From NCBI GenBank assembly GCA_910588905.1, contig CAJURZ010000007.1:1-64000 (forward strand): a DNA stretch of 64,000 nucleotides, given 5' to 3'. Made by a program: the position numbers and the translations under genes. This document shows, piece after piece, positions 51,805-60,500 of the stretch. The notes under the pieces were generated by a model that saw only the letters and a program-made list of their open reading frames with translations, was not told the origin of the DNA and made no database searches. The number at the start of each line of letters is the position of its first letter. Within the stretch, counting starts at the first letter, position 1. The DNA is from an uncultured Eggerthellaceae bacterium. Its GTDB lineage: Bacteria; Actinomycetota; Coriobacteriia; Coriobacteriales; Eggerthellaceae.

Positions 51805-54580
51805 GGCACTTCTTGAACTTGAGCCCGCTGCCGCAGGGACAGGGGTCGTTGCGGCCAACGTTGGCGAAGGGGTCTTCCTTGTCCTTCACGATGGTCTGGG
51901 TCTTGCCCGCGGAAGGCCGAGGGGTGGCAGGAGCGGACGCAGCTGCATGGGCCGCCGCAGCCTGGGCTGCCCGGGCCGAGCCCTCAGTGAGGTTCTCCTC
52001 TGGATTGGAATAGGTGAGCTTCGCAGCCGGAGCGGGCTTCTCCTCTTCCTGATCGCTTCCTGGCTTCAAGGCCACCTCCAACCTGAGGATGGTGCGCAGG
52101 AAGTCATCGTACATGGAAGACGTGAGGGCCTGGAAGGCGGCATAGGCTTCGTTCTTGTATTCCACCAACGGGTCCCGCTGGCCGATGGCGCGAAGGCCGA
52201 TGCCCGTCTTCAGGTAATCCATCTCCTGGAGATGAGCCATCCACTTCGCATCGATGATGCGCAGCATCACCTGGGAGGTGAGGTGCTTCATGAGCTCTTC
52301 GCCGAAGGCATCCCGCTTCGCCTCGAAGAGACCCAGCAGATGCTCGTAGAGCGCCTCGGCCACCACATCCGGGTCTTCGTCATGGTCCACATCAGACACC
52401 TTGAAGCCGTCCTTGCCGCTCATGTTGGCGGCCCAGATCTCCAGGGCTTCGGTATCCCATTCGCTCTCATCGTCAGAGGCCAGCATCTCTGCCACCACGG
52501 CATTGACCGAATCCTGCAGGATCTCCGGGAAGCGGCTGATGAACTCCTTGCCGTCCAGGATGGCATTGCGCTCCTCGTAGATGGCCTTGCGTTGGAGGTT
52601 CATCACATCGTCGTATTCCAGGACGCTCTTACGAGCGGAGAAGTGCATGGATTCCACCTGGCGCTGAGCGCTCTCGATGGATTTCGAGACCATGGAGGCC
52701 TGGATGGGCATGTCATCCTCAAGCCCCGTCTTCTGCATCATGGCGGAGATGGATTCCATCCGGTTGCCACCGAACAGGCGCATGAGGTCGTCTTCCAAAG
52801 ACAGGTAGAACTGCGTGACGCCCGGGTCTCCCTGACGGCCGGAACGACCGCGCAGCTGGTTGTCGATGCGTCGGGATTCGTGGCGCTCGGTGCCTATGAC
52901 GCACAGGCCGCCTGCTGCCAGCACCTGCTCTTGCTCGGCCGCGCAGATGCCCTTCGCCTCTTCCAGGGCCTCCTCCCGCACCTCATCGGAGGCGAACAGC
53001 GGATCAGGCTGACCTTCTTCGTCGAGCTCGGGAGCATCAGGGTCGAGGCCGCGCTGGCGAAGGAGGTCTTCGGCCAGCACATCGGCATTGCCACCGAGGA
53101 TGATGTCGGTACCGCGGCCTGCCATGTTCGTGGCAATGGTCACCGCACCCACCCGGCCCGCCTGGGCTACGATGTGAGCCTCGCGCTCATGGTGCTTCGC
53201 GTTCAGCGTCTCATGGGGGATGCCCCGCTTGTCCAGAAGGCGCGAGAGCCGCTCGGAGCTCTCGATGGAAACGGTGCCGATCAGGCAGGGCTGGCCCTTG
53301 CCGTGGCGCTCGGCGATGTCATCCGCCACCGCGTTGAACTTCGCATCCACCGTGCGGTAGACCAGATCGTTCATGTCCTGGCGCTGCACGGGCCGGTTGG
53401 GCGGGATAGCGAAGACGGGCAGCTTGTAGATCTGGCGGAATTCCGCATCTTCGGTCATAGCCGTGCCGGTCATGCCAGAGAGCTTCTCGTAGAGACGGAA
53501 GTAGTTCTGGAGCGTGATGGTAGCCAAGGTCTGGCTCTCCTGCTGGATGCGCACATGCTCCTTGGCTTCGATGGCCTGGTGCAAGCCCTCGGAATAGCGG
53601 CGCCCTTCCATGATGCGGCCGGTGAATTCGTCCACGATCTTGACCTCGCCGTCCACCACCACGTAATCCACATCGCGATGGAAGAGGAATTGCGCCTTCA
53701 AGGCCTGCTGGAGGTGATTAGCCAGCTGTGCGGACGGATCAGCGTAGATGTCCTCTATGCCCAGCATGGATTCGATGCGATCAAGGCCCACCTCGGTGGT
53801 GTTGATGGTCTTCTTCGCCTCATCCATCTGGAAGTCCTCGTCCAGCTTGAGCTTCGGCATCACCGCAGCGAAGCGCTTGTAGGTCTCCGAGGATTGGCTA
53901 CCCAAGCCCGATATGATGAGCGGGGTGCGGGCTTCGTCGATGAGGATGGAGTCCACCTCGTCCACCACGGCGAAATGGTGACCGCGCTGCACGCGGTCCT
54001 CCGACCGCACCACCATGTTGTCACGCAGGTAGTCGAAGCCGAACTCCGCATTGGTACCGTAGGTCACATCGGCCTGATAGGCGGGCACCTTCTCAACGGG
54101 CTTCATGCCGCTCTGGATGAGGCCCACCTTCATCCCCAAGAAGCGGTAGATGCGTCCCATCCACTGGGAGTCGCGCTTGGCCAGGTAATCGTTCACGGTG
54201 ACGATGTGCACGTTGTGGCCGGGGATGGCATTCAAGTAGCCCGCCAAGGTGGACACGAGCGTCTTGCCTTCGCCGGTCTTCATCTCGGCGATCTCTCCGG
54301 CGTTCAGAGCCATGCCACCGATGAGCTGCACGTCGAAATGACGCAGCCCTATGGTACGCACGCTGGCCTCGCGCACGGCGGCGAACGCCTCCGGGAGCAG
54401 GTCCTCCAGCGTCTCCCCTGCCTGATAGCGCTCCCGCAGGCGAGCGGTCATGCCTGAGAGCTCCTCGTCGGACATGGCTTGCATTCGCGGCTCCAAGGCG
54501 TTGATCTCATCGACCTTCGCCTGGTACTTCTTGAGTTGCTTGCCTTCTCCGATGGTGAACAGCTTCGATAGTATTCCCAT
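51794..54580 (-). CDS. secA: protein translocase subunit SecA
   Basis: The 928-residue ATPase motor of Sec export. DEAD-like motifs appear in order: MKTGEGKTLVSTL (Walker A), VDEVDSILIDEARTPL (Walker B region), TNMAGRGTDIILGG and RGRSGRQGDPG. The C-terminal zinc-binding SEC-C motif NDPCPCGSGLKFKKCH is present, preceded by an Ala-rich linker. It is the standard long form (SecA1). prfB overlaps its stop. Upstream, 54581-54702 separates it from the STAND-BTAD gene and holds its promoter; a TAGAAT -10-like box is seen there on the minus strand. Confidence 0.98.
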   Translation of the reverse strand: MGILSKLFTIGEGKQLKKYQAKVDEINALEPRMQAMSDEELSGMTARLRERYQAGETLEDLLPEAFAAVREASVRTIGLRHFDVQLIGGMALNAGEIAEMKTGEGKTLVSTLAGYLNAIPGHNVHIVTVNDYLAKRDSQWMGRIYRFLGMKVGLIQSGMKPVEKVPAYQADVTYGTNAEFGFDYLRDNMVVRSEDRVQRGHHFAVVDEVDSILIDEARTPLIISGLGSQSSETYKRFAAVMPKLKLDEDFQMDEAKKTINTTEVGLDRIESMLGIEDIYADPSAQLANHLQQALKAQFLFHRDVDYVVVDGEVKIVDEFTGRIMEGRRYSEGLHQAIEAKEHVRIQQESQTLATITLQNYFRLYEKLSGMTGTAMTEDAEFRQIYKLPVFAIPPNRPVQRQDMNDLVYRTVDAKFNAVADDIAERHGKGQPCLIGTVSIESSERLSRLLDKRGIPHETLNAKHHEREAHIVAQAGRVGAVTIATNMAGRGTDIILGGNADVLAEDLLRQRGLDPDAPELDEEGQPDPLFASDEVREEALEEAKGICAAEQEQVLAAGGLCVIGTERHESRRIDNQLRGRSGRQGDPGVTQFYLSLEDDLMRLFGGNRMESISAMMQKTGLEDDMPIQASMVSKSIESAQRQVESMHFSARKSVLEYDDVMNLQRKAIYEERNAILDGKEFISRFPEILQDSVNAVVAEMLASDDESEWDTEALEIWAANMSGKDGFKVSDVDHDEDPDVVAEALYEHLLGLFEAKRDAFGEELMKHLTSQVMLRIIDAKWMAHLQEMDYLKTGIGLRAIGQRDPLVEYKNEAYAAFQALTSSMYDDFLRTILRLEVALKPGSDQEEEKPAPAAKLTYSNPEENLTEGSARAAQAAAAHAAASAPATPRPSAGKTQTIVKDKEDPFANVGRNDPCPCGSGLKFKKCHGQ

Positions 54581-54702
54581 GATCTAGTGGATCTTCCTTC
54601 TGGTCTGACTGTTGTGGACCCCGCATGGGGGCCTTCTATCTCGAACGGACATTCTAATACAGGCTTGCCGTTGAAAGCTCTCTCGTAGCCATTTCTCCAT
54701 CA

Positions 54703-57285
54703 TCAAAGCGCCTCCTCGTATTCGATGATGGAACGATAGAGCCCCACCAGCTTGGGTGAGGGGTCTATCCCCAGGTCCTCTGCCAAGAACCGGCGGCACT
54801 GGAAGTAGGTCTCCAGGGCAGGCCCCCGTTGATCGGCGGCTATCTGAGCCTCCATGAGCGCGATGTGCACATCCTCTCGCCTGCTGTCTCGCCGCAGCGC
54901 CTCCCGGGCGAACCAAAGGGAACCCGTGTGCTCCTCGGAGCGCGCCAGGCGCAGGGAGGCAGCGATGAGCCCATCCACCAAACGGCTGCGACACCGCTCC
55001 CGTATCTCCGTCACATAATCGCACTCCGTCTCCGTTGGCAAGAGCTCACCCGAGAAGAGCGTCGTCACCTTGAGGTAGAGGTCTTCCCAGTTCCCTTCCT
55101 CCCCTCCTCCGAAGACCAAGGAAGAACAGGTGGCATCGAAGCTCTCCATGTCGGTGGAGAGATAGCGCGCATCCAAGCTGCATCCGCTCTGGGAGCGGAT
55201 GAGATACGGGCAGCTCCCCTCCAGGGAGAGCGCTTTCTTGAGGGACGCCCAGATGGAGTAGAAGCTGTTGCGGCACTCCTCCGCATCCATATCCGGCCAG
55301 ATGAGCTGACAGAGCCGTTCCCGGGATATCTCCCGCCCCTTATTGAGGGCTAGCACCGAAGCCAACGTCCGAGTCCGCTTGCGCGAGAGCTTCCGGGGAT
55401 CCACCATCTCCCCATCTATCCTCACTTCCAAGCCGCCGAACATGCGCACCTCCAGCTGGGGTGCAGAGGCGGGCATCAAAGAGGGCTTGGGCGCCGGGAG
55501 ACGGAAGGCATCGGGATGAGCGGCATCGAAGGCATGGCGCTTCTGGGCCTGCTCTTCCTTGGCCTTCGTCCAGAGACGACGCTGGGCCTGGAGGCTGACG
55601 AGCGCCTTCGCTGCAACCGCTGGCACCTCCTTGCGAAGATCCTCTCCCAAGCGTGCGGTCAAGGCCTTGAAGGGAGCGGCATCAAGGCTCATGAGGGCAA
55701 GGGGGAGTCGCGCAAGCTGCTGGGTGCGCCGGTTCCAGAAGATCTGCTCCAAGCACAGGGCCGCCAGATCCAGGACCTTCTCCAGTACCGCCTGAGTATC
55801 CTCGGTCCCGCTCCCCTTCCCGGCAGGATGCTGGGCGCCCAGCGCTTCCAGGATCCACACGCACCCCAAAAGCTGAGAGAGGGTCAGGTAGAGCGTCTGG
55901 GAAGCAGGTTGCTCCTCAAGGGTGCGGTGTATCTCTTCCAGAACAGCAGGGTCAGGCAGCTCTCCCAAGGAGAGCGGGAAGATGAGCCTGGCAAGAGCAG
56001 GGAGGTCGAAGGGTTCGCTGGCTCCGAGCGGCTTGCCTGAGAGCTCCTCGGCCAGCCTGAGCGACGCTTCCTGGTCTCCTTCGGGGAGAGCGCATCGGAT
56101 GAGCAGGCAGAGGGCACCTATCCGCTCACCCCGTTGGCTATCCCCCAGCTTGAGCACGCGCTTCGCCCCAGCGATGGCCTCATCGGTCTGCCCGAGGGAT
56201 ATCAGAGCGTACGCTCGCTGAAGGTCCGTGGCGGCCCTGCTCACCTTCGCAGCTTTGAGGCGGTCCACCAAGGAAGCCACTGCTAAAGGAGCCCCTGAGC
56301 AGAGGATCTGCCAGCCATGGGCCTTCAACCAAGCGAGCGCTGAGGCGGGGGCGATGAAGCGGGCCAAGAGGTTGCAAGCCCGCGAAGCATCGCCTTCCCC
56401 GCAAAGGGCATCGGCGATATGGCATCCCAGGGCATCTCCCGTACCCAAAGATGTGCAGAGAGCAAGCTCATCCAGAGAGGTCAGCAGGCTGCCCTTGAGC
56501 TTATCCACAGGGATCGCCAACGCTTCGAACCGCCCTGTCTCGGCATCTATCCCCAGGTAGGTGTAGTGGTCATGGAGGTATCCGAGCATCTCTTGGGATC
56601 GCTTCGCTTCGAAGAGGCTGAGCAGGGAGAGGCCGTCGCCTGTGCCCACAGCCAAGAACGAGAAGATGGCCATCCGCACATCCGCGGGCATCTCCTCAGC
56701 TGCCCACCCCTCCAAAAGGCGCTCCATCCCTGTGCGGCTCCAGGCCATGCAAGGGATGTTCCGATGGGAGAAGGGCTCCTCTCCCATCGCTTCCAGGAGC
56801 GTCTCATCCAGCAGGAGATCATGGCTCGTGACCAGGATGCGATCCTGCTGGCAGGCAGCGAAGGTGTCCGCTGCGGGCGTGCAGGCCACGATGACCTCGC
56901 AGGATGCCTCCAGCAGGTCATCTATAGCATCGGAAAGCGCCCGCGTCCGTCCAGGATCCAAGGTGGGCAACCCATCAAAGACCACGAGGGCCGTCTTGTC
57001 CTGGGCTGAGAGGAGCTTCGCGCATAGACGCGATGAGTCAAGATCGCGAATGAAGCACGGAGAAGAGCATCGGATCCAGATGACCCCCTCGAAGGCGAAC
57101 ATGATGCCAGCATATTCGAAGGCGACATGAGTCTTCCCATAGCCATCAGGAGCGATGATGAATCGAGGGACGCTCCTATCCTTGAGTAGGAGACCCACCA
57201 CTTCGGGCCGGGCGATCCTCCTCTTCTCCACGACACCCTTCGGTTGGATCCCATGACAACAACAGGATTCGATGAACGTTGACAT
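54703..57285 (-). CDS. STAND-type ATPase fused to C-terminal winged-helix/BTAD regulator
   Basis: An 860-residue regulator. The N-terminal half is MalT-like: P-loop APDGYGKT (residues 45-52) as in MalT, and a long alpha-helical region resembling TPR repeats (about 270-590). The C-terminal ~250 residues (VRMFGGLEVRIDGEMVDPRK..., then DVHIALMEAQIAADQRGPAL) are an OmpR-like winged helix plus bacterial transcriptional activation domain, as in SARP/AfsR proteins, but placed at the C-terminus, the reverse of AfsR. The ATG at 57285 follows AGAGGGG at 8 bases. It has no close partner genes; ligand and targets are unknown. It resembles a large family of signal-integrating activators. Confidence 0.88.
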   Translation of the reverse strand: MSTFIESCCCHGIQPKGVVEKRRIARPEVVGLLLKDRSVPRFIIAPDGYGKTHVAFEYAGIMFAFEGVIWIRCSSPCFIRDLDSSRLCAKLLSAQDKTALVVFDGLPTLDPGRTRALSDAIDDLLEASCEVIVACTPAADTFAACQQDRILVTSHDLLLDETLLEAMGEEPFSHRNIPCMAWSRTGMERLLEGWAAEEMPADVRMAIFSFLAVGTGDGLSLLSLFEAKRSQEMLGYLHDHYTYLGIDAETGRFEALAIPVDKLKGSLLTSLDELALCTSLGTGDALGCHIADALCGEGDASRACNLLARFIAPASALAWLKAHGWQILCSGAPLAVASLVDRLKAAKVSRAATDLQRAYALISLGQTDEAIAGAKRVLKLGDSQRGERIGALCLLIRCALPEGDQEASLRLAEELSGKPLGASEPFDLPALARLIFPLSLGELPDPAVLEEIHRTLEEQPASQTLYLTLSQLLGCVWILEALGAQHPAGKGSGTEDTQAVLEKVLDLAALCLEQIFWNRRTQQLARLPLALMSLDAAPFKALTARLGEDLRKEVPAVAAKALVSLQAQRRLWTKAKEEQAQKRHAFDAAHPDAFRLPAPKPSLMPASAPQLEVRMFGGLEVRIDGEMVDPRKLSRKRTRTLASVLALNKGREISRERLCQLIWPDMDAEECRNSFYSIWASLKKALSLEGSCPYLIRSQSGCSLDARYLSTDMESFDATCSSLVFGGGEEGNWEDLYLKVTTLFSGELLPTETECDYVTEIRERCRSRLVDGLIAASLRLARSEEHTGSLWFAREALRRDSRREDVHIALMEAQIAADQRGPALETYFQCRRFLAEDLGIDPSPKLVGLYRSIIEYEEAL

Positions 57286-57536
57286 AGATGGCCCCTCTCC
57301 CGGCTCCTGGATCCGGCGGAAAGGCGGCGAAGATGCTAGAGCTTCATCCCCAAATGTGCTCAGGATGATATCGGGAAGGCCCTTCGGTAGGGACGACCCT
57401 CAAGACCGGGCTGAGGTTCCTAGAAGCGACGGTGCGCGCTGTCGCTTCTAGGAGGTATGTACCCAAAGGGGTGAACGGTCGAAGATGGTGAGCGAACGGC
57501 GAGACGGCGGCTTTCACAAGAGCCGAGGCTCCAGGG
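57286..57536 (-). promoter_or_regulatory. intergenic region between rsfS and the STAND-BTAD regulator
   Basis: A 251-base gap. It contains the 13-base-pair inverted repeat listed separately (57418-57453) and an incomplete hairpin GCCGCC-tttcc-GCCGGAT near 57320. The promoter for the regulator must be here, but no consensus -35/-10 was identified. No gene was seen; a 5-codon frame at 57456 is too short to support. Confidence 0.4.
57418..57453. repeat. perfect 13-bp inverted repeat
   Basis: TCCTAGAAGCGAC-ggtgcgcgct-GTCGCTTCTAGGA, arms of 13 bases with a 10-base GC-rich spacer that itself contains GCGCGC. It lies after rsfS and 133 bases before the STAND-BTAD start. It has no flanking T-tract, so it could be an operator for a dimeric regulator or an RNA stem-loop at the 3' end of the rsfS operon. 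Confidence 0.75.
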
Positions 57537-57947
57537 TTAGGCTCCCAAGAGCTTCGCGATGCGCTCTCCGTATTCCAGGTTCTCGAAGCCCTCCTCAGCG
57601 GAGAGGTCTACCATCTGGGCTTCGTTCCAAAGGGTCTCGAGCCGGTAATAGTCCCGCGTCTCCGGCTGGAACACGTGGATGACCACGGTCCCGTAATCCA
57701 GCAGGGACCAAGACCCATCAGGGGCCAGCTCTCTGCCTTCGGGCTTGATCCCATAGGCTTCCCGCAACGTATCCTCCACCTCATCGATGATGGCATCTAC
57801 CTGGCGGTTATTGGCAGCGGTCACGATCACGAAGTAGTCAGTGACGCCGATATGCGGACCCACCTCCTGGACCACGATGTCCGTTGCCTTCTTCGCATCA
57901 GCCGCCCGAGCGGCTGCCAACGCGGCTTCTCTTGCTGTAACGCTCAT
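57537..57947 (-). CDS. rsfS: ribosome silencing factor RsfS
   Basis: A 136-residue protein that binds ribosomal protein L14 and prevents subunit joining in starvation. VTDYFVIVTAANNRQVDAIIDEVEDTL and WSLLDYGTVVIHVFQPETRDYYRLETLW are highly characteristic. The start at 57947 (MSVTAREAALAAA) follows AGGAGA at 7 bases and overlaps the yqeK stop by 4. It ends the ribosome-linked operon. Confidence 0.96.
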   Translation of the reverse strand: MSVTAREAALAAARAADAKKATDIVVQEVGPHIGVTDYFVIVTAANNRQVDAIIDEVEDTLREAYGIKPEGRELAPDGSWSLLDYGTVVIHVFQPETRDYYRLETLWNEAQMVDLSAEEGFENLEYGERIAKLLGA

Positions 57948-58591
57948 GCTTTCTTCTCCTTGCATCTCTTCTCGTACCGTTGCAGATGGGCATGGGCCTT
58001 CGGGAATGTCATATCATTCCAGATGGCGAGGGTATCCGGATGGAGCAATCCGTCTTTGGATATCAGAGCCTCTATCCAGAACTTATAGACCTGGAAATAG
58101 AGCTCGTCCAAGCTGACCTTGCCGATGAGCTCTCGAAGCCCTTCTGCCTCAGCGAAGGAGCGGTTGGGCTCGATGGCATCGGCGATATAGATGATCTTGT
58201 CCAATGGGCTCATCTCTTTGGCGGCGATGGTGTGCTTGTAGATGGCGCTCAGGACGTCTTCGGGTATATCAGGATCAGTGTGTCTGAATCCTTCGGCTGC
58301 AGTGGGGCCATGGAGCACCTGGGGCATGTTCATGATCATCCATTCCCCCAGCACCTCATCGAGCCCGAGGTCTCGCGCCTTCGCCCGTATCTCATCATTG
58401 TCCAGCCCCTTGTCCCAGTCATGCAGGATCCCCGCTAGACGGGCTTTCTTCTCATCCTGACCATAGGTCCGGGCCAGAAGCTGGGCGGTCTCCGCCACGC
58501 CCTCCATATGCTGGAACCGCTTCTTGGACACGCGCTCTCGGGCCAGAGCACGCATCTGGCTCAGGTGCTCGTCGCTCAACGGATCGGCCAT
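57944..58591 (-). CDS. yqeK: bis(5'-nucleosyl)-tetraphosphatase (symmetrical) YqeK
   Basis: HD-domain hydrolase that cleaves Ap4A to two ADP. The metal-binding HD motif is RLAGILHDWDKG, preceded by the first His in RFQHMEGVAE. The length of 215 is normal. The start at 58591 (MADPLSDEHLSQM) is preceded by GAGGAGGG; a 59-codon in-frame extension lies within nadD and is rejected. nadD-yqeK-rsfS is a conserved order. Confidence 0.95.
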   Translation of the reverse strand: MADPLSDEHLSQMRALARERVSKKRFQHMEGVAETAQLLARTYGQDEKKARLAGILHDWDKGLDNDEIRAKARDLGLDEVLGEWMIMNMPQVLHGPTAAEGFRHTDPDIPEDVLSAIYKHTIAAKEMSPLDKIIYIADAIEPNRSFAEAEGLRELIGKVSLDELYFQVYKFWIEALISKDGLLHPDTLAIWNDMTFPKAHAHLQRYEKRCKEKKA

Positions 58592-58601
58592 GCTACCCTC
58601 C

Positions 58602-59195
58602 TCATCGGTACAGTCCCTGCGCCCTGATATAGCCATCCACCCCATCGGGGACGAGATAGCGGATGGTCTGGCCGCTTCGGATGCGAGCTCTGATATCGCT
58701 CGAGGATATATCCAGCAAGGGTGCGCACACCGCTTCCACGAGAAAGCCCTGATCGGACAAGGAAGCAAGGAGCCCTTCGTCTATCCGGTATCCCGGCCGC
58801 GCCAGGCATACGATGCGCGCAAGCTGAGCGATCCTGGCAGCGTCCTTCCAGGTGGAGAGCGTGAGCAGCGAATCCGCACCCAAGATGAAGGAGAGCTCTG
58901 CATCGGGCTGCTCCTCATGGAGCTCTTCTAAGGTGTCCACCGTAAAGGTGATGCCCGCCCGGGTCACCTCCCGATCGCTGACCGCAAAGGCGCCGTTGCC
59001 CTCGACCGCCCGCTGCACCATGGCGAGCCTGTCCTTCGCCGGGGCCAGCGAGACGCCCTGCTTGAAATGGGGGTTGCCCGCCACGACGAAGAGCACCTCA
59101 TCCAAGCCGCAGGCATCTCGTGCCATCTCAGCGCAGACCAGATGACCGAGATGGATAGGGTCGAACGTGCCCCCCATCACGCCCACATGAGCCAT
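58602..59195 (-). CDS. nadD: nicotinate-nucleotide adenylyltransferase
   Basis: Adenylates nicotinate mononucleotide to deamido-NAD. The HxGH motif is in GGTFDPIHLGHL, and the C-terminal ISSSDIRARI is the ATP-binding ISSTxIR motif. The length of 197 is normal. Its ATG shares a base with the proA stop (TGATG), so translation is coupled. Confidence 0.96.
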   Translation of the reverse strand: MAHVGVMGGTFDPIHLGHLVCAEMARDACGLDEVLFVVAGNPHFKQGVSLAPAKDRLAMVQRAVEGNGAFAVSDREVTRAGITFTVDTLEELHEEQPDAELSFILGADSLLTLSTWKDAARIAQLARIVCLARPGYRIDEGLLASLSDQGFLVEAVCAPLLDISSSDIRARIRSGQTIRYLVPDGVDGYIRAQGLYR

Positions 59196-60490
59196 CAGCT
59201 ACGCACCTGGCCCTGACCACGGACGAGGTACTTGGTGGAGGTGAGCGCCTCGGCTGCGAAGGGGCCCCGCACATGGAGCTTCTGGGTGGAGATGCCTATC
59301 TCCGCTCCCAGGCCGAACTGACCACCATCGGTGAAGGCGGTAGAGGCGTTCGCGTAGACCGCGGCAGCATCCACCCCTGTCAAGAAGGCGCTGATCGCCT
59401 CCTCATCCTGGGCGACGATGGCTTCGGAGTGGCCCGTGCCGTAGCGGTTGATGTGGTCGATGGCCTCATGCACTCCGCTCACTACCTTGACGGCGATATC
59501 AGGCGAGAGGTATTCCGTCTCCCAGTCAGCCTCAGTGGCTAAGACGAGCAAAGCGGCCCCTTCGGTCCCCTCTGCGAAGACAGGAAGCGGTGCGGCTTGC
59601 ATGAGGGCCGTCTCATCCCCGTGGATGGTCACCCCCCTCTTGCCCAGGCGCTCCAACAGGAGCGGAAGGGCCTCTGAGGCGATATCAGCATCCACCAGAA
59701 GGGTCTCAGCGGCATTGCATACCCCATAGCGCCTGCACTTGGCATTCTCCACGATATCCGCAGCCTGAGCCATATCGGCGCTGGAGTGGACATAGACGTG
59801 GCAATTGCCCGTCCCCGTCTCGATCACCGGCACCTTGGAGGTTTCCACGCAATGCTGGATCAGCCCCGCCCCTCCTCGGGGAACGATGACGTCTACCAAG
59901 CCGTGGAGCTGCATGAGGGCATCCGTGGCTGCCCTATCTGTGGTGGTCACCGCCTGGATGGCGTGATCGGGCAGGCCCGCTGACCGGGCGGCCTCAGCCA
60001 GGATGTTCGCCAAGGCCTCATTGGAGGCAGCCGCCAGGCTGCCACCCCGCAGGATGGCTGCATTGCCAGACTTCAAGCAGATGCCTGCAGCATCGGCGGT
60101 GACATTCGGACGCGCCTCGTAGATGACGGCCACTACTCCCAAGGGTACGCTCATCTTGGTGAGCTGAAGGCCATTGGGCAGTTCGCGCTCTTCCCGCACG
60201 CACCCCACCGGGTCGGGCAAGGCGATGAGCTCCTCCAATGCCAGAGCCATGCTCTCTAGCCGCTGGTCATCAAGCAGAAGACGGTCGACGAGCGACGCTT
60301 TGACCCCTGCAGCCTGAGCAGCCGCCACATCCCGTGCGTTGGCCGAGAGGATGACATCACTACCATCCCGCAAGCCTTGGGCCATGGCGGCGAGAGCAGC
60401 ATTGCGCTCATCGGTCGTGGATGCCCCCAACAAGCGGGCTGCCTCCTTCGCCTGCTGGGCTATGGTCACCATCTGCTGGGCAATATCCAT
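59195..60490 (-). CDS. proA: gamma-glutamyl phosphate reductase
   Basis: Second step of proline synthesis, reducing gamma-glutamyl phosphate with NADPH. The catalytic Cys is in RRYGVCNAAETLL, with YEARPNVTADAAG and VIVPRGGAGLI before it. The start at 60490 (MDIAQQMVTIAQQ) follows AGGAG at 7 bases and gives 431 residues; the frame opens 11 codons earlier inside the spacer and end of proB. It overlaps nadD by one base. Confidence 0.96.
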   Translation of the reverse strand: MDIAQQMVTIAQQAKEAARLLGASTTDERNAALAAMAQGLRDGSDVILSANARDVAAAQAAGVKASLVDRLLLDDQRLESMALALEELIALPDPVGCVREERELPNGLQLTKMSVPLGVVAVIYEARPNVTADAAGICLKSGNAAILRGGSLAAASNEALANILAEAARSAGLPDHAIQAVTTTDRAATDALMQLHGLVDVIVPRGGAGLIQHCVETSKVPVIETGTGNCHVYVHSSADMAQAADIVENAKCRRYGVCNAAETLLVDADIASEALPLLLERLGKRGVTIHGDETALMQAAPLPVFAEGTEGAALLVLATEADWETEYLSPDIAVKVVSGVHEAIDHINRYGTGHSEAIVAQDEEAISAFLTGVDAAAVYANASTAFTDGGQFGLGAEIGISTQKLHVRGPFAAEALTSTKYLVRGQGQVRS

Positions 60491-60500
60491 GTCTGCGCTC

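Noticed and set aside
51804-51858. Longer start of prfB
   Set aside because: The extra codons are inside secA and add an Ala/Pro/Ser tail that is not part of RF2.
51752-54457. 901-codon plus-strand frame opposite secA
   Set aside because: It is antisense to an unmistakable secA, reads as low-complexity His/Leu/Asp-rich sequence and has no family motif; a codon-bias shadow in GC-rich DNA.
57456-57473. Five-codon frame after the 13-bp repeat with AGGAGG next to its ATG
   Set aside because: Spacing of one base is too short for initiation and the frame is too short to support.
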